A stretch of DNA of 64,000 bases from NCBI RefSeq assembly GCF_910580175.1, contig NZ_CAJTXD010000001.1, positions 349,552 through 413,551 of the forward strand, read 5' to 3'. The notes under the pieces are model-generated. The model saw only the letters and a list, made by a program, of their open reading frames with translations, had not been told where the DNA came from and searched no databases. Below, one piece after another: positions 53,601 through 60,420 of the stretch. Position 1 is the stretch's first letter, and each line of letters starts with the position of its first letter. Source of the DNA: an uncultured Alistipes sp. (lineage in GTDB: Bacteria; Bacteroidota; Bacteroidia; Bacteroidales; Rikenellaceae). Position numbers and translations under genes: made by a program.

Positions 53601-56165
53601 CCCATGATTATCGGGCTGAAAGCCAACGTCGCGGAGATAGCCGAGTGTTACCGCACGGCCTACCCGAACGCAAAGATACTCTACGCCTCGGAAAAGGACT
53701 TCACGCCCGAAAACCGCGTGCGGTTCTTCAACAACATCAAAAACAACGACTACGATTGCGTCATCATGTCGCACGACCAATTCGGCAAGATTCCGCAGTC
53801 GCCCGAAATGCAACAACGGATTCTGCAAGCCGAGTTGGATACGGTGGAGGAGAATTTGGAGGTGCTGCGCAAGCAGGGCAAGGAGATCTCGCGGGGGATG
53901 CTGCGGGGATTGGAGAAGCGCAAAATCAACCTCTCCGTGAAGCTGGAGAGTATTGCCCACGCCATCAAGTCGCGCACGGACGATGTGGTGGACTTCAATC
54001 AAATGGGCATCGACCATATCTTCGTGGACGAGAGCCACCAGTTCAAAAACCTGATGTTCAACACGCGCCACGACCGTGTGGCGGGGCTGGGCAATCAGGA
54101 CGGCAGTCAAAAGGCACTCAACATGCTCTATGCCATCCGTACCATACAGGAGCGCACGGGCAAGGATTTGGGCGCGACGTTCCTGTCGGGTACAACCATC
54201 AGCAACTCGCTGACGGAGCTGTACCTGCTGTTCAAATACCTGCGACCGAAAGAACTGGCGCGACAGAACATCAACTCGTTCGACGCATGGGCGGCGATCT
54301 TCGCCAAAAAGACCACCGATTTCGAGTTTTCGGTAACGAACAACATCGTGCAGAAAGAACGTTTCCGCTACTTCATCAAAGTGCCGGAGCTGGCGGCGTT
54401 CTATTCCGAGATTACCGACTACCGCACGGCGGAAGACGTCGGCGTGGATCGTCCCGACAAGAACGAGATACTCCACAACATCCCGCCCACGCCCCAGCAG
54501 GAGGAGTTCATCGAAAAGCTGATGCAGTTCGCTATGTCGGGCGACGCGACGCTGTTGGGACGCGAAAAGCTGTCGGATACCGAAGAAAAGGCCAAGATGC
54601 TGATCGCAACGGACTACGCCCGCAAGATGGCGCTCGACATGCGGCTGATCGACCCGAACTACGACGACCATACAGACAACAAAGCGAGCCACTGCGCCCG
54701 TATGATTGCGGAATACTACCGCAAGTACGACGCGCAGAAAGGAACGCAGTTCGTCTTCTCGGATTTGGGGACGTTCCAGCCGGGGCAGTGGGCCTCTTCG
54801 ATTGAGCGAGGGCAAAGGGAACTTGTTCCCTCTGCCGAGCAGGAGAAGAGTAGAACGAAGTTCAACGTGTACAGCGAAATCAAACGCAAGCTCGTGGAGG
54901 ATTACGGTATTCCCTCCTCGGAGATTCGCTTCATTCAGGAGTGCAAGAACGAGAAGGCACGCAAGGCCGTTATCGACGCGATGAACGAGGGCAAGGTGCG
55001 GGTGCTCTTCGGCTCGACCTCCATGCTCGGAACGGGCGTCAATGCGCAGAAGCGAGCCGTTGCGGTGCATCATCTCGATACGCCGTGGCGCCCCTCCGAC
55101 CTCGCGCAGCGCGACGGACGTGCCGTGCGCAAGGGCAACGAGATCGCCAAGCAGTTCGCCGGAAACAAGGTCGATGTAATCATCTATGCCGTCGAGAAGT
55201 CGCTCGACAGCTACAAGTTCAACCTGCTGCACTGCAAGCAGACGTTCATCTCGCAGCTCAAAAGCGGTGCGATGGGTGCGCGAACCATCGACGAGGGAGC
55301 GATGGACGAGAAATCGGGCATGAACTTCTCGGAGTACATGGCTATCTTATCCGGCAACACGGACTTGCTCGACAAAGCTCGGTTGGAAAAGAAGGTGGCG
55401 GCATTGGAGAGCGAACGCAAGTCGTTCCACAAGGCCAAGAGCGGCTCCGCGTGGAAATTGGAGGAGTACACCAAGACGCTCGCCCACAACAACGACTGCA
55501 TCGCCAAAATGTCGGCGGACTACGAGACGTTTCTTGCGCGGGTGCAGACCGACAAAGAGGGCAATAAACTCAACGCCCTGCGGCTCGACGGACTGGATGC
55601 CACCGACCACAAGAGCCTCGGCACGCGCTTACAGGAACTCGCCAAGAACGCCACGACGGGCGGCGAGTATCTGCGTATCGGCGAACTGTACGGCTTTCCG
55701 ATTCTCGTCAAGACCGAATCCGCCCTGAAAGATGGCGTGGAGGTCAAGCAGAACCGTTTCTTCGTGGAGGGGACGTTCAAGTACACCTACAACAACGGGC
55801 AGGTAGCGATGGCCGACACGAAAGCCGCTGCGTCGAATTTCCTCAACGCTTTGGAGCGTATACCCAAGCTCGTGGAGCAGTATCGGGAGAAGAACGTCGA
55901 ATACGAGCGCGATATTCCGATTTTGCAACAGACCGTCGGCGGCGTATGGAGAAAGGAGGACGAGTTGAAGCAGTTGAAATCCGAAGTCGCGGCGTTGGAG
56001 CGCAAGATTCAGTTGGAGTTGGCGCCGCCCAAACCAAATATGCAAGAAAAAGAAAATGTCTCCGAAAAAGCGGATATATCGCAAGCTACCAACGATTCTG
56101 TTCATTTCATACAGATCAAACGAACAAATGAAAACAATACTTCTTATAAAAGTCTTAAGATTTAA
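50670..56165 (+). CDS. Large N6-adenine methylase - SNF2-type helicase of a conjugative element
   Basis: An 1831-aa protein typical of CTnDOT-class elements. Its ATG overlaps the DUF1896 end by 11 bp. The N-terminal part is a class I methyltransferase: LLEPSAGHGAFVEAF (about residue 130, SAM binding) and AVSNIPFGDVAVF (about 196, NPPF-like catalytic motif IV). The helicase part has CDHEVGTGKTLIMC (Walker A, about 955), HIFVDESHQFKNL (about 1120) and AQRDGRAVRKGNEIA (motif VI, about 1480). The C-terminus is coiled-coil rich. Likely roles are DNA processing, protection or transfer. No restriction motif is seen. A terminator follows. Confidence 0.9.
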   Translation: MAFNRKAKLRDNIEAIRTAFELDGARRAATPQERERLTRYCGFGGLKCILNPASDLTDAVRWAKSDLELFPLTLELHKLIREYSTSEALYKQYVDSLKSSVLTAFYTPPAITEALSDVLDDYNVRPRRLLEPSAGHGAFVEAFLRKNADADVMAFEKDLLTGKILAHLYPDKNVRTEGFERIEKPFNDYFDAAVSNIPFGDVAVFDPSFTASESAGRRTASKAIHNYFFLKGLDAVRDGGIVAFITSQGVMNSPRNEAVRLEMLREAHLVSAIRLPNNLFTDYAGTEVGSDLIILQKDTRKEGLTEDEKLFTQTGTLHGVSTNRYFIEHKEQIVYTSAELDTDPYGRPAMVYEHDGGVEGIATQLRELLDHNLHARLAMRLYSGSIRNTRLQELQEQQAQATATVRQETERTAVPAKEEKPEIEPPVLTLYDLFGFTAEERRIAQTGGKPRRRSNHPKLVQPRQPSLFDTPIKATAKTAQPVQTATADHSIENGQSRLESEAERQRRHEEDMQPRPFDGLLEPYHREGSFVKVNTVGARYQIGHLKDVTRYGATFHPLDLDKAQQAKIAAYISVRDAYERLYVYEAEYQDEGDAMRDDLNARYDEFVARYGNLNAKANVKLLIMDASGRDILALERSENGRFVKADIFDHPVAFALNGITHVDTPEEALSASLNRYGGVNLDYMESLSDNSREELIDELKGRIFYNPLSGGYEIKDRFIAGNVVDKAERIEAWMAENPHGEREQEALTALQEAAPRPITFDELDFNLGERWIPTGIYSAYASYLFGTDIRIGYSESMDDYAVKCSMRNAKILDQFCVRGYYRTYDGIALLKHALVNTVPDMTKSIGKDENGHDIKVRDSEGIQLANAKIDEIRNGFVEWLSEQSPEFQKRLTDMYNRKFNCFVRPQYDGSHQTFPDLDLKALGRRFGIKDVYQSQKDCIWMLKQNGGGICDHEVGTGKTLIMCVAAHEMKRLELAHKPMIIGLKANVAEIAECYRTAYPNAKILYASEKDFTPENRVRFFNNIKNNDYDCVIMSHDQFGKIPQSPEMQQRILQAELDTVEENLEVLRKQGKEISRGMLRGLEKRKINLSVKLESIAHAIKSRTDDVVDFNQMGIDHIFVDESHQFKNLMFNTRHDRVAGLGNQDGSQKALNMLYAIRTIQERTGKDLGATFLSGTTISNSLTELYLLFKYLRPKELARQNINSFDAWAAIFAKKTTDFEFSVTNNIVQKERFRYFIKVPELAAFYSEITDYRTAEDVGVDRPDKNEILHNIPPTPQQEEFIEKLMQFAMSGDATLLGREKLSDTEEKAKMLIATDYARKMALDMRLIDPNYDDHTDNKASHCARMIAEYYRKYDAQKGTQFVFSDLGTFQPGQWASSIERGQRELVPSAEQEKSRTKFNVYSEIKRKLVEDYGIPSSEIRFIQECKNEKARKAVIDAMNEGKVRVLFGSTSMLGTGVNAQKRAVAVHHLDTPWRPSDLAQRDGRAVRKGNEIAKQFAGNKVDVIIYAVEKSLDSYKFNLLHCKQTFISQLKSGAMGARTIDEGAMDEKSGMNFSEYMAILSGNTDLLDKARLEKKVAALESERKSFHKAKSGSAWKLEEYTKTLAHNNDCIAKMSADYETFLARVQTDKEGNKLNALRLDGLDATDHKSLGTRLQELAKNATTGGEYLRIGELYGFPILVKTESALKDGVEVKQNRFFVEGTFKYTYNNGQVAMADTKAAASNFLNALERIPKLVEQYREKNVEYERDIPILQQTVGGVWRKEDELKQLKSEVAALERKIQLELAPPKPNMQEKENVSEKADISQATNDSVHFIQIKRTNENNTSYKSLKI

Positions 56166-56168
56166 TCC

Positions 56169-56200
56169 AATAAAGGCGGCGATAATCAGCCGCCTTTATT
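56169..56200 (+). terminator. Terminator after the methylase-helicase
   Basis: A perfect 12-bp stem AATAAAGGCGGC (56169-56180) with GCCGCCTTTATT (56189-56200) and an 8-nt loop. It marks the end of the element core operon and the start of the AT-richer cargo region. Confidence 0.85.
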
Positions 56201-56360
56201 CCTGAAATAGAGTCCCTTTTCATTCGGCTTATCAATTAAGAAAATAGGGGTACAATCTCTGGGTATAGCACTGTTTTTCTTTGCCGAAATTTAAGTTTCC
56301 CATTTTTTATTTATATTTACACGTTAAGAATTACAGACCCAAATAACGAGTGGTAGACAT

Positions 56361-58013
56361 ATGATAAAAGAAACAGCCGGACTGATATTATTGCTTTTAC
56401 TGAGTTGTACTGGGTGTATAAAAGACACTGCGCGGGTTACAGAACATCTGCAAACAGCAGCATCATTCATGCTGGAAAGACCGGATAGTTCATTATATAT
56501 TCTGGAGCACATCGATTCCGACAAATTATCGCGCCGGAAAGACAAGGCGAAGTACGCTCTGCTTTATTCTCAGGCTCTTGATAAGAACTATATCGACAAG
56601 ACGAACGATTCCTTGATTCTCGTAGCAGTCGATTACTATCAAGAGCATGGAACCGAGCAGGAAAAGATGCTTGCGTATTATTATCTCGGACGGGTGCAGT
56701 ATAACGCCCGAGCTTATCAAAGCGCCATTATTTCGTTTTTGCAAGCTGAGGAATATGCCCTTCGCGCAGAAGATTATCTTTATTGTGGTCTGATATATCG
56801 GAATATTTCCAACATCTACAACGATACATACAATGCTGCGGAAGAATTGAGATATGCTCAAAAAGCGTATGATTGTTTCTGCCGGGCGGATGCGATGGAG
56901 TATCGGGATTATGCACTGCCGATACTGGCAGTAGCCTATGGCAATACATCCGATAGAACCAAGGAAAAAGAACTTCTGGAACAAGCTATCGTTTTAGCTC
57001 GGGAACGATGCGATACGTTGTTGTGGGGTATATGTTTGAGCAGTTATGCCTTGTGCCAGGAAGTCACCGAAGACTATCGCGGAGCCAAAGAATCCATCTT
57101 ATCCTTAAAAAATAGATTGAGGTTGCCAATAGACCTTCGAGATTGGGTTACTCTTGCTCATTGCTATGCCCGGGAAAACAAGACGGACAGCGTGGACTTC
57201 TGCTTGAACGAAGCAGGGCATTCGGCTGCCACGTCGGCTGACAGTGCAAAGATTTTACTCCGGATATATTGTGTCGAAAAAAAACGCAATAATCCGCAAA
57301 AAGCACTCGAAGCATTGGAATGTTGCAATGATTTTCAGAATGCAGTATCTCGACAAATGCTTCAACAATCAGTAATCGCCACTCAGCGTGATCATTTCCG
57401 CAGCCGAGCCGATTTAGCTATGTATAAACTGAAAGCGAACCATCGCTTAGGAATTATTATTATCCTATCCATTTGTCTTTTTGCCGGAGTGGTAATTTTT
57501 TGGTTGTACAGACGCATTCAACGGAAGAATGCAGAAATTGAACGATATATGAATATCGCGAGCGATATTCAAGATGTATTGCAGAGCAAGAACACCGAGA
57601 TGTCTCACTTGGTCAGACAGCTTTTCCATGAGAAGTTCAAGCTTATAGACAGCTTGGGTTGTACCTATTACGAACGTCGGGATACTCCGAACGAACAAAT
57701 CGCGATTTATAATGAGGTCAAACGGGCGATTCAAAATTTAGGCACCGACAAACAGACGAAGAGCGAGTTGGAGCGTATCGTGAATCTTTGCAACGAGGAC
57801 ATTTTGAAGAAAATCCGAACGCAAATACCGGAGATAAAAATGGCGGACTACGATTTGTTCTGTTATCTTTGTGCCGGGTTTTCATACCGAGCCATCAGCA
57901 TTTTCATGCAGACAAAAATAGATAATATCTATAACCGAAAATCCCGTCTGAAAATGTTGATCGGTAATTCCGCAGCGGCATCCAAGGAGTTATTCTTGCA
58001 AAATATCGGATAA
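56361..58013 (+). CDS. Membrane-anchored TPR sensor-regulator with C-terminal HTH
   Basis: A 550-aa protein. A lipoprotein-like signal (AGLILLLLLSCTGC, lipobox TGC) is followed by TPR-like helices (about 40-350: LYSQALDKNYID, MLAYYYLGRVQYNARAYQSA, YNAAEELRYAQKAYDCF). A membrane helix lies at about 362-384 (GIIIILSICLFAGVVIFWLY), then a coiled coil, and a C-terminal helix-turn-helix of LuxR style (LFCYLCAGFSYRAISIFMQT, KIDNIYNRKSRLKMLI). This layout places the TPR sensor outside and the DNA-binding part inside. It stands directly upstream of the RiPP genes and probably controls them. It has its own terminator. Confidence 0.8.
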   Translation: MIKETAGLILLLLLSCTGCIKDTARVTEHLQTAASFMLERPDSSLYILEHIDSDKLSRRKDKAKYALLYSQALDKNYIDKTNDSLILVAVDYYQEHGTEQEKMLAYYYLGRVQYNARAYQSAIISFLQAEEYALRAEDYLYCGLIYRNISNIYNDTYNAAEELRYAQKAYDCFCRADAMEYRDYALPILAVAYGNTSDRTKEKELLEQAIVLARERCDTLLWGICLSSYALCQEVTEDYRGAKESILSLKNRLRLPIDLRDWVTLAHCYARENKTDSVDFCLNEAGHSAATSADSAKILLRIYCVEKKRNNPQKALEALECCNDFQNAVSRQMLQQSVIATQRDHFRSRADLAMYKLKANHRLGIIIILSICLFAGVVIFWLYRRIQRKNAEIERYMNIASDIQDVLQSKNTEMSHLVRQLFHEKFKLIDSLGCTYYERRDTPNEQIAIYNEVKRAIQNLGTDKQTKSELERIVNLCNEDILKKIRTQIPEIKMADYDLFCYLCAGFSYRAISIFMQTKIDNIYNRKSRLKMLIGNSAAASKELFLQNIG

Positions 58014-58084
58014 ACTTCTGATATTCAGCACATCTATCAAAATACCCCCCCCCGCAAGAGGAAAGACATCTAATAATCAACACG

Positions 58085-58133
58085 TTACGCATGCGATAGA
58101 AAATCAGCATCTATCACATGCGTAATTTATTTA
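58085..58133 (+). terminator. Hairpin after the TPR regulator
   Basis: A 16-bp stem with one mismatch, TTACGCATGCGATAGA (58085-58100) with TCTATCACATGCGTAA (58110-58125), has a 9-nt loop and is followed by TTTATTTA. It probably separates the regulator transcript from the RiPP transcript. A run of nine C lies just upstream at 58045-58053. Confidence 0.7.
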
Positions 58134-58238
58134 TATCCACTATATTACAATTTTGCAATGATAGAATTTTTTAGCCCATTTTTTAGTCTTTATACTTTAT
58201 TGTCTCGTACTTTTTGCATAGTAATAAATGCAACGCTT

Positions 58239-58610
58239 ATGAAAAAAATCATTCTCGCAATTAGCCTGATAATGGGTATTGCAACTTCTCGAACTGTACA
58301 GGGAGATGAAAAACACGTCAATAAAGAAGTTATACTTCATGACAAAGTAAAAATATTGGGGCCCCGTAGTGTAGTATTGTTGCCTACTTGCCGATACGAC
58401 GGCTTCAACAGCTCAGTCGTGGTCGAATTTCCCGATGATGACGTTTCATTTACCGCGATAGTCGTCAACACTTCGACTGGCGAGCAATGGTTCGAGATGA
58501 ATGATAACGGATATTGCGAAGTATTTATCTCCGGAGAAACCGGTACATATACGGTATCCATCGATACAGTATCCGGAAATTCTTACGAAGGCGATTTTTC
58601 CCTGCTTTAA
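58239..58610 (+). CDS. DUF3244-type small secreted protein
   Basis: A 123-aa exported protein; ATG 58239 (MKKIILAISLIMGIATSRTV) begins a Sec signal, preferred over an upstream in-frame start that would give an odd hydrophobic extension. The mature part is beta-rich (VEFPDDDVSFTAIVVNTSTG, WFEMNDNGYCEVFISGETG, YTVSIDTVSGNSYEGDF), an Ig-like fold matching DUF3244. Members of this family occur next to exported proteases and peptide systems in Bacteroidetes. Here it lies 273 bp before the precursor, so it might be an immunity, protease-inhibitor or carrier protein; this is inference from position. Confidence 0.7.
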   Translation: MKKIILAISLIMGIATSRTVQGDEKHVNKEVILHDKVKILGPRSVVLLPTCRYDGFNSSVVVEFPDDDVSFTAIVVNTSTGEQWFEMNDNGYCEVFISGETGTYTVSIDTVSGNSYEGDFSLL

Positions 58611-58883
58611 CATAAGGGAAAGCATCTACAAATAAAAGAGGTTGGGATTACGCGTTGATCTCGAATTTTGCAGGAGACTTGCCATCCTCTGTAAAATAAA
58701 AAGCCTCTTTCCAAAAAGGAAATAGAGTAAAGTGGTGAGGCTCTATACTATTCACTAATATGGAAAAAGGCAGACAAAGATATATATTTTTTCGTATTTA
58801 AGCAGTATATGCTCGAATACAGAGAGGTCATTCAAGAAATGGCCCAAAACAAATTCATATATTTTTCATAAAAAACTAAAAAC
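58611..58883. other. Leader between DUF3244 and the RiPP precursor
   Basis: A 273-bp AT-rich gap. It has a bulged stem near 58706-58728 (CTCTTTCC / GGAAATAGAG) and two very short frames (58757-58798 and 58809-58871) of 13 and 20 codons. The second ends 12 bp before the precursor ATG. No confident promoter is seen. Confidence 0.4.
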
Positions 58884-59072
58884 ATGAAAACGAAAAAACT
58901 CGAGAAGATTAACATTCAGCCTATTAGCCGCGAAGAATCCGGCATGTTGAAAGGCGGTTTTGCTTTAGCATCTGTCAATTCTTTCTCTTTGATGGATGAT
59001 AAAGTCAAGAATACAGGCCATTGCACGAACAACTGCTCTTGCACTGTAAGAAAGGATATTGGAGAATTGTAA
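58884..59072 (+). CDS. RiPP precursor peptide with double-glycine leader
   Basis: A 62-aa precursor. The leader (MKTKKLEKINIQPISREESG, then MLKGG) ends in Gly24-Gly25, the cleavage site recognised by C39 peptidases, and matches the Bacteroidales GG precursors that accompany radical SAM maturases. The putative core is 37 aa (residues 26-62), opening FALASVNSFSLMDDK and carrying three close Cys, Cys47, Cys51 and Cys53 (CTNNCSC). A maturase, an outer-membrane protein and a C39-ABC transporter follow directly. The modification is not predictable: a thioether bridge at the Cys group is one option. No second precursor is visible in the window. Confidence 0.85.
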   Translation: MKTKKLEKINIQPISREESGMLKGGFALASVNSFSLMDDKVKNTGHCTNNCSCTVRKDIGEL

Positions 59073-59122
59073 TTTGTGAATAAGGGTGTTCATTGGACAC
59101 CCTTATCTTACTTTTAATAATT

Positions 59123-60418
59123 ATGAAATATAGTCGTTATAATTTCATTTACAAAATTACGGAAAGTAAGTTTGTACTCTATAATCTCCTTTCTGACAAG
59201 ATTCTCGTACTATTGCCTGATATGGTTTCTTTGTTAAAAACAAATAAACATCAGCCGCAGGCTCTTCGGGAGATTCACCCCGATTTTTATAATGTTTTAT
59301 TGGAAAATAGGTTTATTGTCAAACTTGATTGTGACGAATATGGATTGGCAATTGAGCGATTTATAAAAAAAGATGCTGATCGTGACATTTATTCAATAAC
59401 GATCAATCCCACATTAGATTGTAATTTGCATTGTTGGTATTGCTATGAAAAACACATTCCATTGAGCAAAATGTCTCAAGATATTTATAGCAATATTTTG
59501 GCCCTTATTCGACAACATGTAATTGAAAAAAATATTTCCATCTCTTTCTTTGGAGGAGAACCACTCTTATCTTTCGAGGATATTATCATCCCGCTATTAG
59601 ACGAAGTGAAGCATTTGTGCGATACGTATTCAAAAAAACTATATATTTCGTTTACAACTAACGGCACTCTTTTAACCGATAATAAACTTAAACGCTTATT
59701 GCAATACACGCCTAATATAAATTTCCAAATAGCACTGGATGGAGGTGAATCCCATCACAATACAGTCAAATTTTTCCATCATAAATCCGAAGGAACTTAT
59801 CGATTAACAATAGATAATATAAAGAATACCATACATAACAAATTGCCTGTAATTGTACGATGTAATTTCACCCACATTACTATCCAATCATTTTTATCAG
59901 TATTACAGGAATTTGTCAATTCATCCGATGAAGAGAAAAAGATTTTGTATTTCGACTTTCATCGTATATGGCAAGACAAAGATGCGATCTATAACAAGTA
60001 TATCCAAAAACAGTTCAAAGCCATCGTATCCTACGGGAAAAAACACAATCTCGAGATTTCAGACGGAACAAAATCATTGTACATGGGCAGCAAGTGTTAC
60101 GCAGATGACAATGCGCAAGTGTTAGTAAACTATAATGGTGATTTGTATAAATGTACTGCTCAAGATTTTACAACAGATAATCGTGTCGGACAATTAACAA
60201 AAAAAGGAAAGTTAGTTTTTAATGATAAATATAAAAAGTTTTTATCCAACAGTTTCCCGAACAAGGCTTGCGCAAAATGCAAAATCTTTCCACTATGTAT
60301 GGGCGGATGTTATAAAGTCAGAATGACTACTACTGATTTGAAATCTTGCCCTTTAGCATATTCACCCTCATTGAAACGAAATATAATTAGGCGTCGTATA
60401 CAATTTTTATTGTCTTGA
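59123..60418 (+). CDS. Radical SAM/SPASM peptide maturase
   Basis: Modifies the precursor encoded 50 bp upstream. ATG 59123 (MKYSRYNFIYKITESKFVLY) gives the usual N-terminal peptide-recognition segment of such maturases. The radical SAM cluster motif is CNLHCWYC (Cys100, Cys104, Cys107), followed by SISFFGGEPLLSFE (GGEP motif) and YISFTTNGTLLT. A SPASM-type C-terminal region has KCYADDN, LYKCTAQD and ACAKCKIFPLCMGGC, binding auxiliary Fe-S clusters. Length 431 aa. Base composition is strongly AT-rich compared with the neighbours, suggesting recent transfer. The gene ends 2 bp before the outer-membrane barrel gene. Confidence 0.93.
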   Translation: MKYSRYNFIYKITESKFVLYNLLSDKILVLLPDMVSLLKTNKHQPQALREIHPDFYNVLLENRFIVKLDCDEYGLAIERFIKKDADRDIYSITINPTLDCNLHCWYCYEKHIPLSKMSQDIYSNILALIRQHVIEKNISISFFGGEPLLSFEDIIIPLLDEVKHLCDTYSKKLYISFTTNGTLLTDNKLKRLLQYTPNINFQIALDGGESHHNTVKFFHHKSEGTYRLTIDNIKNTIHNKLPVIVRCNFTHITIQSFLSVLQEFVNSSDEEKKILYFDFHRIWQDKDAIYNKYIQKQFKAIVSYGKKHNLEISDGTKSLYMGSKCYADDNAQVLVNYNGDLYKCTAQDFTTDNRVGQLTKKGKLVFNDKYKKFLSNSFPNKACAKCKIFPLCMGGCYKVRMTTTDLKSCPLAYSPSLKRNIIRRRIQFLLS

Positions 60419-60420
60419 CT

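Noticed and set aside
52227..55232. Minus-strand frame of 1001 codons opposite the methylase-helicase
   Set aside because: Same reason; the plus strand carries ordered methylase and helicase motifs.
50670..56165. Restriction-modification or phage-defence system
   Set aside because: The methylase-helicase fusion looks similar, but the gene order is that of conjugative element core genes, and no nuclease motif is visible.
58809..58871. 20-codon frame just before the RiPP precursor
   Set aside because: No leader-like motif or double glycine and no clear ribosome site; probably chance in AT-rich DNA.
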